A stretch of DNA of 64,000 bases from Kitasatospora sp. MAA19 (GTDB lineage Bacteria; Actinomycetota; Actinomycetes; Streptomycetales; Streptomycetaceae), in the NCBI RefSeq assembly GCF_029894125.1, contig NZ_JARXYZ010000001.1, positions 583,952 to 647,951 on the forward strand, in the 5' to 3' direction. The notes below the pieces were generated by a model that worked only from the letters and a program-made list of their open reading frames with translations, was not told the DNA's origin and ran no database searches. This document shows, one piece after another, positions 16,637 through 25,327 of this stretch. Made by a program: the position numbers and the translations under genes. Positions within the stretch are counted from its first letter, which is position 1. Every line of letters begins with the position of its first letter.

Positions 16637-19600
16637 TCAGAGCGTGGCCCTGGCCGCCTCCATCGCCTTGGTGATCCGCTTCTCCGAGACCGGGCTCGGC
16701 GTGCCCAGTGACTGGGCGAAGAAACTGACCCGCAGCTCCTCGATCATCCAGCGGATCGCCCGCACCTCCGCGGACGGCTGCCGCCCGGCCGGCACCGCCG
16801 CCAGCAGCTCCCCGTACTCCTGCTGCACCTGTTGGACCTTCAGCAGCTGCTGGGCGTCCCGCTGCGGGTGGTTGGGCAACGCCTCCAGCCGGCGGTCCAC
16901 CGCCAGCAGGTAGCGCTTGAGGTCCGGCAGCCGCTGCCAGCCGGTGTCCGTGACGAAGCCCGGGTGCACCAGCGAGGCCAGGTGCAGCCGGATGTCGTTC
17001 ACCGCGTTCAGCAGCACCGGGCTGCTCACCGACTTCAGCCGGGTCGAGGCCTTGTGGAAGGCGATCAGCGCGGTGGCCGTCTTCAGTGTGGTGTCCGCGG
17101 ACAGGTCGTACAGGTCCGCCCGCACCTTGTCGTGGAGCTTGCCGAAGGCCGCCTCGTCCCAGGCCGGGCCGCCGGCCAGGGTCATCAGCCGGTCCGTCGC
17201 GCAGGCCACCACGTCCTCGAACAGGGCGTTGATCGAGCCGTGCGGGTTGTACGACAGCGCCAGTTTCGCCTGGTTGCCCAGTCGGCCCTGGATCGACTTG
17301 GCCGGGGAGGTGGTGGCCAGCATCAGCAGCCGCCGGGTGCCCTCCCACATCGCCTGCGTCTGCGCCTGCGGGGTGTCGAACAGCTTGACGCCGACGGCCT
17401 CCCGCTCGTCCACCAGGGCCGGGTAGGCGCGCAGCGAGTGGCCGCGGGAGCGCTGCTCGAAGGTGCGCTGGAGCACGGGCAGGCCGCTCGGCCAGGCGGT
17501 CAGCCCGCCCTGCTCGATGCCCTGGCCGGAGGCCGCCGAGGACAGCGTCTCCTTGAGCTTCGGCTTGAGCCGCAGCCGCAGTTCCTCCAGGTCCTTGGAC
17601 TCGGCGAGCTTCTTCTTGCCGTCCACCACCCGGAAGGTCACCTTGAGGTGGTCCGGCACCCGCTCGTCGTCCCAGGCCTCCGGCGGGACGGTGATCGCCG
17701 TCAGCCGCTTGAGGGTGTGTTCCAGGGTCGGCAGCAGCGGTTCCTGGCGGTCCTTCACCTGGCGCAGTGCGGCCTTGGCGAAGTCCGGGGCCGGGACGAA
17801 GTTGCGCCGGATCGCCTTGGGCAGCGACTTGATGTAGGCGGTGACCAGCTCCTCGCGCAGGCCCGGGATCTGCCAGTCGAAGCCCTCCGCGGTGACCTGG
17901 TTGAGCACCGGCAGCGGGATGTGGACGGTGACGCCGTCCGCGTCGCTGCCCGGTTCGAACTGGTAGGTCAGCCGGAAGCGGAGCTTGCCCTGCTGCCAGT
18001 GGTCCGGGTAGTCCGCCTCGGTGACGCCGTCCGCCGAGTCGTTGATCAGCATCGACTTCTCGAAGTTGAGCAGGTCCGGCTGCTCGTGCCGGGCCTGCTT
18101 CCACCAGGAGTCGAAGTGCCGGGTGGAGACGATCTCCTCCGGCAGCCGGCTGTCGTAGAAGTCGAACAGGGTCTGGTCGTCGACCAGGATGTCCCGGCGG
18201 CGGGCCCGGTTCTCCAGCTCCTCGACCTCGCCGAGCAGCTTGCGGTTCTCGGCGAAGAACCGGTGGTGGGTCTCCCAGTCGCCCTCGACCAGCGCGTTGC
18301 GGATGAACAGCTCGCGGCAGAGCTCCGGGTCGATCCGGCCGTAGTTGACCTTGCGCTGGGCGACGATCGGCATCCCGTAGAGGGTCACCCGCTCGTACGC
18401 GAGGACGGCGCCGGCCTTCTTCTCCCAGTGCGGCTCGCTGTAGCCGCGCTTGATCAGGTGGCCGGCCAGCGGCTCCACCCACTCCGGCTCGATCTTCGCG
18501 TTGATCCGCGCCCACAGCCGGGACGTCTCGACCAGCTCGGCCGACATCACCCAGCGCGGCGGCTTCTTGAACAGGCCGGAGCCCGGGAAGACCGCGAACC
18601 GGGCCCCGCGCGCGCCGCCGTACTCGCGCTTCTCCACGTCGAACAGGCCGATGTGGGAGAGCAGGCCGGCCAGCAGCGACTGGTGGATCCGGTCGGCGTC
18701 CGGCTCGGCGTCCTCGCGCGGCTCCTCGATGGTGACGCCCAACTGCTTGGCGACCGTGCGCAGCTGGGTGTAGACGTCCTGCCACTCCCGTATCCGCAGG
18801 TAGTTCAGGAACTCCGCCTTGCACATCCGGCGGAAGGCCGAGGAGGAGAGCTCCTTCTGCTGCTCCCGGACGTAGCGCCACATCGCCAGGTAGGCGAGGA
18901 AGTCGGAGCTCTCCGAGGTGAACCGGCGGTGCCGCTCGTCGGCGGCCTGGCGCTTCTCGGCGGGGCGCTCGCGCGGGTCCTGGATGGAGAGCGCGGCGGC
19001 GATCACCATCACGTCGCGCACGCAGCCGTTCCGGTCGGCCTCCAGCACCATCCGTGCCATCCGCGGGTCCACCGGGAGCTGGGCCAGTTGGCGGCCGAGC
19101 GGGGTGAGGCGCTTGCGCGGGTCCTTCTCGTCCGGGTTCAGCGCACCCAGTTCGTGCAGCAGGTGCACGCCGTCCTTGATGTTGCGCGAGTCCGGCGGGT
19201 CCAGGAACGGGAAGGCGGCGATGTCGCCGAGGCCGGCCGCCGTCATCTGCAGGATCACCGAGGCCAGGTTGGTGCGCAGGATCTCGGCGTCGGTGAACTC
19301 GGGGCGGGCGAGGAAGTCCTCCTCCGAGTACAGCCGGATGCAGATGCCGTCCGAGGTGCGGCCGCAGCGGCCCTTGCGCTGGTTGGCGCTGGCCTGGCTG
19401 ATCGCCTCGATCGGCAGCCGCTGCACCTTGGTGCGGTGGCTGTAGCGGGAGATCCGGGCGGTGCCCGGGTCGATCACGTACTTGATGCCGGGGACGGTGA
19501 GGCTGGTCTCGGCGACGTTGGTGGCGAGGACGATCCGGCGGCTGCCGGAGCGCTGGAACACCCGGTGCTGCTCGGCCGAGCTCAGCCGGGCGTACAGCGG

Positions 19601-20620
19601 CAGGACCTCGGTGGACTTCAGCTTCAGCCGGTCCAGGGCGTCGGCGGTGTCGCGGATCTCGCGCTCGCCGGAGAGGAAGACCAGGATGTCGCCCGGGCCC
19701 TCGGCCTGCAGCTCCTTGGCCGCGTCGCAGATCGCCTGGATCTGGTCCCGGTCGCGGTCGACGTCCGTCGCCTCGTCGGCGTCGTCCTCGTCCAGTACCG
19801 GGCGGTACCGGACCTCCACCGGGTAGGTGCGGCCGGAGACCTCGATGATCGGGGCGTCGCCGAAGTGCCGGGAGAAGCGCTCCGGGTCGATGGTCGCGGA
19901 GGTGATCACGACCTTGAGGTCGGGGCGGCGGGGCAGCAGCTGTTTGACGTAGCCGAGGATGAAGTCGATGTTCAGACTGCGCTCGTGCGCCTCGTCGATG
20001 ATCAGGGTGTCGTACTGGCGCAGCTCGCGGTCGGTCTGGATCTCCGCGAGCAGGATGCCGTCCGTCATCAGCTTGACCAGGGTGTCCTGGCCGACCTGGT
20101 CGGTGAACCGGACCTTCCAGCCGACGGCCTCGCCCAGCGGGCTGTTCAGCTCCTCCGCGACCCGCTCGGCGACCGTGCGGGCGGCGATCCGGCGCGGCTG
20201 GGTGTGGCCGACCAGGCCGCGCACGCCGCGGCCCAGCTCCAGACAGATCTTCGGGATCTGGGTGGTCTTGCCGGAGCCGGTCTCGCCCGCGACGATCACC
20301 ACCTGGTGGTCCCGGATGGCCGCCAGGATCTCGTCCTTCTTCTGACTGACCGGCAGCTCGGCGGGATAGGTGATGGTCGGGACGGCGCCGCGGCGCTGCT
20401 CGACCAGCAGCTCGGCGCGGTCGATGTCGGCCGCGATCTCGGCGGCGACCTTCTGCCGGGCCTCGGGCTTGCGGACCCGACGGGCCCCCTCCAGCCGGCG
20501 CCCGATCCGCACCTGGTCGCGCAGGGTCAGCTCGGGCAGGCGGGCGGCCAGCTCACCGATGCCGGGACCCTCGGCGGGTGCGGGGGCGGACTGGACTGCG
20601 GGAGAACTCACTGCGGGCAT
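16637..20620 (-). CDS. hrpA: ATP-dependent RNA helicase HrpA
   Basis: A 1,327-residue DEAH-box helicase. Walker A GETGSGKT is at about residues 112-119, DEAH at 209-212, SAT in VVITSATI, and the C-terminal RecA motif QRKGRCGRTSDG follows. Ratchet, OB-fold and the long HrpA-specific DUF3418 C-terminal region complete the normal length. HrpA remodels RNA and, in E. coli, rescues stalled ribosomes. ATG 20618-20620 directly abuts AGAGGG; the GTG three codons later (20611) has better spacing from it and may be the true start. The gene follows bldC as in S. coelicolor. Confidence 0.96.
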   Translation of the reverse strand: MPAVSSPAVQSAPAPAEGPGIGELAARLPELTLRDQVRIGRRLEGARRVRKPEARQKVAAEIAADIDRAELLVEQRRGAVPTITYPAELPVSQKKDEILAAIRDHQVVIVAGETGSGKTTQIPKICLELGRGVRGLVGHTQPRRIAARTVAERVAEELNSPLGEAVGWKVRFTDQVGQDTLVKLMTDGILLAEIQTDRELRQYDTLIIDEAHERSLNIDFILGYVKQLLPRRPDLKVVITSATIDPERFSRHFGDAPIIEVSGRTYPVEVRYRPVLDEDDADEATDVDRDRDQIQAICDAAKELQAEGPGDILVFLSGEREIRDTADALDRLKLKSTEVLPLYARLSSAEQHRVFQRSGSRRIVLATNVAETSLTVPGIKYVIDPGTARISRYSHRTKVQRLPIEAISQASANQRKGRCGRTSDGICIRLYSEEDFLARPEFTDAEILRTNLASVILQMTAAGLGDIAAFPFLDPPDSRNIKDGVHLLHELGALNPDEKDPRKRLTPLGRQLAQLPVDPRMARMVLEADRNGCVRDVMVIAAALSIQDPRERPAEKRQAADERHRRFTSESSDFLAYLAMWRYVREQQKELSSSAFRRMCKAEFLNYLRIREWQDVYTQLRTVAKQLGVTIEEPREDAEPDADRIHQSLLAGLLSHIGLFDVEKREYGGARGARFAVFPGSGLFKKPPRWVMSAELVETSRLWARINAKIEPEWVEPLAGHLIKRGYSEPHWEKKAGAVLAYERVTLYGMPIVAQRKVNYGRIDPELCRELFIRNALVEGDWETHHRFFAENRKLLGEVEELENRARRRDILVDDQTLFDFYDSRLPEEIVSTRHFDSWWKQARHEQPDLLNFEKSMLINDSADGVTEADYPDHWQQGKLRFRLTYQFEPGSDADGVTVHIPLPVLNQVTAEGFDWQIPGLREELVTAYIKSLPKAIRRNFVPAPDFAKAALRQVKDRQEPLLPTLEHTLKRLTAITVPPEAWDDERVPDHLKVTFRVVDGKKKLAESKDLEELRLRLKPKLKETLSSAASGQGIEQGGLTAWPSGLPVLQRTFEQRSRGHSLRAYPALVDEREAVGVKLFDTPQAQTQAMWEGTRRLLMLATTSPAKSIQGRLGNQAKLALSYNPHGSINALFEDVVACATDRLMTLAGGPAWDEAAFGKLHDKVRADLYDLSADTTLKTATALIAFHKASTRLKSVSSPVLLNAVNDIRLHLASLVHPGFVTDTGWQRLPDLKRYLLAVDRRLEALPNHPQRDAQQLLKVQQVQQEYGELLAAVPAGRQPSAEVRAIRWMIEELRVSFFAQSLGTPSPVSEKRITKAMEAARATL

Positions 20621-20749
20621 CCCTCTAGGTTCGCAAGGAGGTGCGGCGGTGCGCACCTCGGTTTTCGAGCTCCTCCAGTGTCACAGTCGCCGACGGCCGA
20701 GCGCGAACGGCGGGTCGGGATCGATGCTCGGGTTCTAGGGCGGTGACGG

Positions 20750-20980
20750 ATGAGCGGCGCGGCGGGGTTGTCGAAGGAGCGGCCGGTCCGGATGCACACG
20801 GTGCTGTCCGGTCACGTCGCACGGGGCGAGGTGTCCGGCCTGGCGGCCGTCGTCGCCCGGGACGGCGACGAGCACGTCGAGGCGCCCGGCGGCCACGACC
20901 TGGCCGGCGGCGCGCCGATGCGGCGGGACACCCCGGCTCGGCCACGGCCTCACGCGCTGAGCGGACGGCTCACGGGTTGA
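20750..20980 (+). pseudogene. Truncated serine beta-lactamase-like remnant
   Basis: The first 60 codons read like the N-terminus of a class C beta-lactamase/esterase: RMHTVLSGHVARGEVSGLAAVVARDG, then GGAPMRRDT. In intact proteins this leads directly to the FRIAS-MTK active site. Here similarity stops at MRRDT, and 15 unrelated codons lead to a TGA, so the catalytic SxxK and everything after it is missing. It sits between hrpA and the LysR gene, which suggests a deletion removed the rest. It is unlikely to be functional. Confidence 0.6.
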
Positions 20981-21950
20981 GCGCGGCCTGGTCGGCGTCC
21001 GGCAGCCAGTCGCGGGCCGGGTCGTACTCCAGCCACCGGCTGCCGCGGGCCTCCGCGGCGAACGCCCGCAGCAGCGGCTCCAGCCGGGGGTGGGGATCGG
21101 CGGCGCCCCCGTCCTCGCACCAGAGCAGGGACCACGCGTAGAGCGGCGTCGGGTCGGCCAGCGGCACCGTCCGCACCCCCGGGCGGCCCGGGCCGGAATG
21201 GACCTCCGGCAGCGGGCAGTCGGCGGGTACGAGCGAGAAGCAGGACGGATCGGTGCGGACCTGCTCGACGAAGTGCTCCAAGCCCAGGTTGGTCGAACCG
21301 ACCCGCTCGGTGACCTCGAACCGGGCCGCGAAGCGGGTCAGGAAGTCCAGCCGGTCCACGGCCGCCGGGTAGCGCAGCACGCTGCCCCGCAGCTCCGCCG
21401 GACTCAGCACGTCCCGGTCGGCCAGCGGGTGGTCGGTGCTCAGCAGTGCGTCCACCGGCTCCAGCCGCACCAGCCGGTGCCTCAACCCGGCGTCACCGCC
21501 GTCCGGCAGCGCGTGCACCCGGCCGAACCCGGCATCCGACTCCCCGCGCAGCAGCGCCGCCGCGACCGACGGCAGGTCCCGGCCCGGCACCGGCTCCACC
21601 TCCAGGCCCGGCACCCCGCCGACCGCCTGCGCGACCGTCCGCATCGGCGCGTACAGATGCCCCCAGACGTCGATCCGCAGCGGCCGCTCGGCACACCCCA
21701 CCGCCGCCACCGCCCGGTCCCCCTGCTCCAGCACCCGCCGAGCCGGCCCCAGGAACCGCCGCCCCGCCCCGGTCAGCCCCACCCCCCGCGCGTCCCGCTC
21801 CAGCAGCCGTACCCCGAGCGACCCCTCCAACCGGGACACCCGCTTCGACACCGCCTGCTGGGTGATCCCCAACCGCCCCGCCGCCCGGCCGAAGTGCAAC
21901 TCCTCCACGGCCACCACGAACGCCCGCACCTGCGCGAGATCAAGATCCAT
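20970..21950 (-). CDS. LysR-family transcriptional regulator
   Basis: A 326-residue LysR regulator. The N-terminal winged HTH is LAQVRAFVVAVEELHFGRAAGRLGITQQAVSKRVSRLEGSLG, followed by the linker helix and a periplasmic-binding-protein-like effector domain. ATG 21948-21950 gives MDLDLAQVRAF, the standard family start. It diverges from a quinone-oxidoreductase-like gene, and a 15-bp palindrome lies between them. It probably regulates that gene and itself. The effector is unknown. Confidence 0.93.
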   Translation of the reverse strand: MDLDLAQVRAFVVAVEELHFGRAAGRLGITQQAVSKRVSRLEGSLGVRLLERDARGVGLTGAGRRFLGPARRVLEQGDRAVAAVGCAERPLRIDVWGHLYAPMRTVAQAVGGVPGLEVEPVPGRDLPSVAAALLRGESDAGFGRVHALPDGGDAGLRHRLVRLEPVDALLSTDHPLADRDVLSPAELRGSVLRYPAAVDRLDFLTRFAARFEVTERVGSTNLGLEHFVEQVRTDPSCFSLVPADCPLPEVHSGPGRPGVRTVPLADPTPLYAWSLLWCEDGGAADPHPRLEPLLRAFAAEARGSRWLEYDPARDWLPDADQAALNP

Positions 21951-22009
21951 GGCCGGCCACCCTAGGGCCTGTCTCGGGACCGTCGCCGGCGGCGGCGGGT
22001 CTCGGCTCC

Positions 22010-22024
22010 ACAACCGATGGTTGT
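22010..22024. promoter_or_regulatory. Palindrome between LysR gene and oxidoreductase
   Basis: ACAACC-GAT-GGTTGT is a perfect palindrome in the 178-bp divergent region, 60 bases from the LysR start. LysR proteins typically bind such short-arm dyads beside their own divergent promoter. Confidence 0.55.
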
Positions 22025-22128
22025 CGTTGCCGCGGCGGGGTTGTTGGACCGGGGGCGGGGCCGCGCGGTGGGGTGGGGGTGTGCCGGGGCCGGAGGGGCC
22101 GGGGCGGTGTCGAGGGAGGCTGAGCGGG

Positions 22129-23049
22129 ATGAGGGCGCTGGTGGGGACGGGGTCGGCGGCTGCGCCGGTCGGGTTCGCCGAGGTCGGGCAGCCGCGGCCG
22201 GGGCCGGGGGAGGCCCTGGTGAAGGTCGAGGCGTTCTCGGTGAACCGGGGCGAGACCTTCCAGCTGGAGGCACCCCGCCCCGGCTGGCGGCCGGGCAAGG
22301 ACGTCGCCGGGCTGGTCGTCCAGGCCGCCGCCGACGGCTCGGGGCCGGCCGTCTGCCGGCGGGTGGTCGGCCACCCGCCGGCCGGCGGCTGGGCCGAGTA
22401 CGTGGCCGTGCCGACCTCCTCGCTCGCCGAACTGCCCGACACCCTGGACGCCGTCCGCGCCGCCGCCCTCCCGCTCGCGGGCCTCACCGCGCTGCGCCTG
22501 CTCCGTACCGCGGGCGCGCTGGCCGGGCGCCGGGTGCTGCTGACCGGGGCCTCCGGCGGCGTCGGGCACTACGTCACCGAACTGGCCGCCGCCGCCGGCG
22601 CCGAGCTGACCGCGGTCACCGCCTCGCCGGAGCGCGGCCGCCGGCTGGCCGAGCTGGGCGCGGCCGAGGTGGTCCACGAGGTCGGCGCGGCGCGCGGCCC
22701 GTACGACCTGGTGCTGGAGTCCACCGGCGGCGCCGCCCTGCCGCTGGCGCTCGCCCGGCTGGCCCGGCGCGGCACCCTGATCTGGTTCGGCCAGGCCTCC
22801 CGGACGCCCGTCACCCTCGACTTCTTCGACTTCTTCGCCGGCCCGGAGTCCGCCACCCTGCGGCACTTCCACTACGCCGACTCCGACGTGCCGGACGGCG
22901 AGGACCTGGCCACCCTGGTGCGCCTGGCGGGGGAGGGCAGGCTCACCCCGGAGCTCGGCCGGGTCGCGCCCTGGAGCGAGACCGCCGCCGTCCTCACCGA
23001 CCTGCGCGAGCGCCGGATCCGCGGCAAGGCCGTGCTGACCGTCGCCTGA
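22129..23049 (+). CDS. Zinc-independent medium-chain quinone oxidoreductase
   Basis: A 306-residue medium-chain dehydrogenase of the quinone-oxidoreductase/enoyl-reductase type. It has the GroES-like N-domain (VKVEAFSVNRGE, GKDVAGLVV) and the NADPH loop LLTGASGGVGHYVTELAAAAGA. It lacks the zinc-ligand pattern of alcohol dehydrogenases, so it should be a zinc-free NADPH reductase of activated double bonds or quinones. ATG 22129 follows GAGGGAGG. Transcription is probably controlled by the divergent LysR protein. An alpha/beta hydrolase gene follows 48 bases later and may be co-transcribed. Confidence 0.93.
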   Translation: MRALVGTGSAAAPVGFAEVGQPRPGPGEALVKVEAFSVNRGETFQLEAPRPGWRPGKDVAGLVVQAAADGSGPAVCRRVVGHPPAGGWAEYVAVPTSSLAELPDTLDAVRAAALPLAGLTALRLLRTAGALAGRRVLLTGASGGVGHYVTELAAAAGAELTAVTASPERGRRLAELGAAEVVHEVGAARGPYDLVLESTGGAALPLALARLARRGTLIWFGQASRTPVTLDFFDFFAGPESATLRHFHYADSDVPDGEDLATLVRLAGEGRLTPELGRVAPWSETAAVLTDLRERRIRGKAVLTVA

Positions 23050-23097
23050 CCGACGAGGGCCGGACCGGCCCTGAGGACCGAAGAAGGGAACCCCCCG

Positions 23098-24258
23098 ATG
23101 TCCGACACCCCCGACCTGAGCTTCCTCGACGCCCCCGGCCTCCTGGCCGCCTTCGTCGAGGAGAACCGCCCGCGTGCCCACGGCGCCGGCCTCGACCCGT
23201 ACGAGTACACCCGGGTGACCGCCCCGCTGACCTCCCTGCGCGACTGGCCGGCCGCCTGCCGCGCCGCCGGCCACCGCTACACCGAGGCCGCCGACCGCGC
23301 CGCGGCCGAGGGCCGTACCGTCACGGCCGGCAGCAGCCACCGGGCGGCCGCCCGCTGGTTCCACGCCGCCGGGCTGCTCCCGCACCCCGACCGGGCCGCC
23401 GCCGCCCGCACCGCCGCCGAGGCCGACGGGGCGATGCGACGTGCGCTGGCCCTCCTCGACCCGGACGCGGAACGCGTCGAGGGCGAGGGCTTCGCGGGCT
23501 GGCTGCGCCGCCCGGCGACGGCCGCCGGGGGCCGTTTCCCGGTGGTGGTGGTCGTGCCGGGGATGGACTCCGGCAAGGAGGAGTTCCACGCGGTCGCGGA
23601 GGCACTGCTGGCCCGCGGCCTCGCCGTCCTCGCGATCGACGGCCCCGGGCAGGGCGTGCTGGCCACCACCAGCGCGCCGGAACCGGACTACCACCGTGTC
23701 GTCGGCCGCGCCCTCGACGCCCTCGACGCCCTCGACGCCTTGGGCGCCGGGAGTCGCCTGGACCTGGCCCGGACGGCGGTGATCGGCCTCAGCCTGGGCG
23801 GCTACTACGCCGCCACGGCCGCCGCCCACGAGCCCCGCATCCGGGCCGCCGCCCTGGTCAGCGGCCCGTACCGGCTGGACTGGGACGCCCTCGTCCCGTT
23901 CGTCACCGCGACCCTCGCCCAGCGCTGTGGCGGCCTCGACGCCGCCCGCGCCTTCGTCCGCCGGGTGGACCTGACCGCCCTCGCCCCCGCGATCACCACC
24001 CCGCTCCTCGTGGTCGAGGGCGGCGAGGACCGCATCCCCGGCGTCACCTCCGCCACCGCCCTGGTCGAGCAGGCCCCCGACGCCGAACTCCTGCTCGTCC
24101 CGCACGGCAACCACCTGCTGGGCACGGCCCTCCCCGACTGGCTCCCCGCCACCGCCGACTGGCTCACCACCCGCCTCACCGGCCACGGAACGCCCGGGCC
24201 CGGATCACCCGGCGGCGTCGGGGCCGATCGGCGTCGGGCGGTGCGCGAGCCGGTGTAG
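23098..24258 (+). CDS. Alpha/beta hydrolase
   Basis: A 386-residue hydrolase. A helical N-terminal half precedes the alpha/beta core. The nucleophile is Ser232 in GLSLGG, the likely acid Asp311 in EGGEDRI, and the base His336 or His339 in HGNH. The layout resembles the FrsA/DUF1100 and pseudooxynicotine-hydrolase-like group, whose members cleave esters or carbon-carbon bonds of diketones. The C-terminal 20 residues are low complexity and run over a convergent Uma2 remnant, so the tail may have been replaced by the same event. The substrate is unknown. Confidence 0.9.
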   Translation: MSDTPDLSFLDAPGLLAAFVEENRPRAHGAGLDPYEYTRVTAPLTSLRDWPAACRAAGHRYTEAADRAAAEGRTVTAGSSHRAAARWFHAAGLLPHPDRAAAARTAAEADGAMRRALALLDPDAERVEGEGFAGWLRRPATAAGGRFPVVVVVPGMDSGKEEFHAVAEALLARGLAVLAIDGPGQGVLATTSAPEPDYHRVVGRALDALDALDALGAGSRLDLARTAVIGLSLGGYYAATAAAHEPRIRAAALVSGPYRLDWDALVPFVTATLAQRCGGLDAARAFVRRVDLTALAPAITTPLLVVEGGEDRIPGVTSATALVEQAPDAELLLVPHGNHLLGTALPDWLPATADWLTTRLTGHGTPGPGSPGGVGADRRRAVREPV

Positions 24259-24445
24259 TTCGGTACGGCAGCAGGTCGCTCGTGGTCAGGTCGAAGTCGA
24301 AGGGACCGGGGATGTGCGGAGTCTCACCGAACTCGATGTCCTCGCGGCGGTGGTACTTCGTGCCGTCGGGTCGGCTGAACAGGGTGACGGTCTTCTGCCC
24401 GGCATCGACCAGCAGGTACAGCGGGCGTAGCCCGCCGGGCGGCGC
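24259..24445 (-). pseudogene. C-terminal remnant of a Uma2-family protein
   Basis: On the minus strand the frame reads LRPLYLLVDA, then TVTLFSRPDGTKYHRRED, FGETPHIPGPFDFDL and TSDLLPYR. This matches the last strands of Uma2 (DUF820, PD-(D/E)XK-like) proteins common in actinobacteria. The first two thirds, with the catalytic residues, are missing: the frame begins directly against the tRNA-array terminator and has no start codon. The frame also lacks its own stop near LLPYR. It is a decayed fragment. Confidence 0.6.
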
Positions 24446-24455
24446 GTGGCATGCG

Positions 24456-24489
24456 AAAGGCCCCGAAGAGCGAACTCTCCGGGGCCTTT
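24456..24489 (-). terminator. Terminator of the tRNA-Glu/Asp/Phe operon
   Basis: AAAGGCCCCGAAGAG (24456-24470) pairs with CTCTCCGGGGCCTTT (24475-24489) with one mismatch and a CGAA loop, ten bases after tRNA-Phe. Confidence 0.8.
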
Positions 24490-24498
24490 CCTCTGCTG

Positions 24499-24572
24499 TG
24501 GCCAGGGCCGGGGTCGAACCGGCGACCTTCCGCTTTTCAGGCGGACGCTCGTACCAACTGAGCTACCTGGCC
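24499..24572 (-). tRNA. tRNA-Phe (GAA)
   Basis: A 74-nt cloverleaf: acceptor GGCCAGG with CCTGGCC, anticodon loop CTGAAAA with GAA, T-arm CGGTTCGACCCCG, discriminator A. Last gene of a three-tRNA operon. Confidence 0.97.
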
Positions 24573-24599
24573 GTACTGCACCGTCTCTTGCGAGACGAG

Positions 24600-24673
24600 C
24601 GATCCCGACGGGACTTGAACCCGCGACCTCCACCTTGACAGGGTGGCGAGCTAACCAACTGCTCCACGGGACC
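24600..24673 (-). tRNA. tRNA-Asp (GTC), second copy
   Basis: The 74-nt sequence is identical to the tRNA-Asp at 16446-16519, with GTC anticodon. It is the middle gene of the Glu-Asp-Phe operon. Confidence 0.97.
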
Positions 24674-24727
24674 TTGTAGTGGTTGCCCACTAAGGTCTTG
24701 CGGCACTGCTTTTACTACGGTACTGCG

Positions 24728-24800
24728 TGCCCCCAACGGGATTCGAACCCGTGCTACCGCCTTGAAAGGGCGGCGTCCTGGGCCACTAGACGATGAGGGC
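24728..24800 (-). tRNA. tRNA-Glu (TTC)
   Basis: A 73-nt cloverleaf: acceptor GCCCTCA with TGGGGGC (one T-G pair), anticodon loop CTTTCAA with TTC, T-arm GGGTTCGAATCCC, discriminator A. First gene of the operon, downstream of a clear promoter. Confidence 0.97.
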
Positions 24801-24843
24801 TTGCGGCCTGTCCCGCTGTTTCCAGCGTTCGGGGACGTCGAGA

Positions 24844-24872
24844 AGCATATGGGATGCCGGGCGGATCGCCAA
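24844..24872 (-). promoter_or_regulatory. Promoter of the tRNA operon
   Basis: On the minus strand TTGGCG (24867-24872) and TATGCT (24844-24849) are exactly 17 bp apart. The start would be near 24836, 35 bases before tRNA-Glu. This is one of the best vegetative (HrdB-type) promoters in the window. Confidence 0.75.
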
Positions 24873-24915
24873 AACGGGTTTCGGCCGGGTGGGTGGGGGC
24901 GGCCCGGGCAGGGGG

Positions 24916-25257
24916 TCAGGACCAGCCGAGTTCGTCGAGTTCGTGGTCGTCGAAGCCGAAGTGGTGGGCGACCTCGTGGATGACCGTGGTGCGGACCTCC
25001 TCGACGACCTGGTCGTGGGTCTCGCAGTGCCGGAGGGTGGGGCCGCGGTAGATGAGGATCCGGTCGGGCAGGACGCCCGCGTACCACTCGCCGCGTTCGG
25101 TGAGCGGGGTGCCCTCGTAGAGGCCGAGGAGTTCCGGGTCGGCGGGGTCGGGCTCGTCCTCGACGAAGACGGCGACGTTGTCCATCATGGCCGCGAGCTG
25201 CGGGGGAATCTGGTCGAGGGCGTCACTGACCAGCGTCTCGAACTCTTCCCGGGTCAT
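24916..25257 (-). CDS. Small zincin-type metallopeptidase family protein
   Basis: A 113-residue protein of the actinobacterial zinc metallopeptidase-like family (Pfam PF06262 type). HEVAHHFGFDDHELDELGW near the C-terminus holds the HExxH zinc motif plus a downstream acidic residue. The N-terminal half has MTREEFETLVSDALDQIP and VFVEDEPD, which is the family start. No signal peptide is present, so it should be cytoplasmic. The ATG has a very close GGTGGAG; a GTG two codons upstream is possible. It diverges from the crcB operon with 70 bases between. Confidence 0.92.
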   Translation of the reverse strand: MTREEFETLVSDALDQIPPQLAAMMDNVAVFVEDEPDPADPELLGLYEGTPLTERGEWYAGVLPDRILIYRGPTLRHCETHDQVVEEVRTTVIHEVAHHFGFDDHELDELGWS

Positions 25258-25327
25258 CTCCACCGGATCATTGTCGGGTCTGGAGTGACGGTGTGCCAGG
25301 TGGCGGGAGCCGGTGTTTGATGAGGCT

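Noticed and set aside
16832..20746. A 1,304-residue plus-strand frame opposite hrpA
   Set aside because: It is the mirror of a high-GC coding strand, rich in Val, Gly, Leu, Arg and Gln, and has no family similarity.
16446..24673. Two identical tRNA-Asp genes as flanks of an integrated element
   Set aside because: The 8 kb between them holds the core hrpA gene and ordinary genes, with no integrase or mobility gene; duplicate tRNA genes are normal.
25258..25327. Fluoride riboswitch before crcB
   Set aside because: The 70-bp divergent gap is too short and lacks the conserved fluoride-aptamer core.
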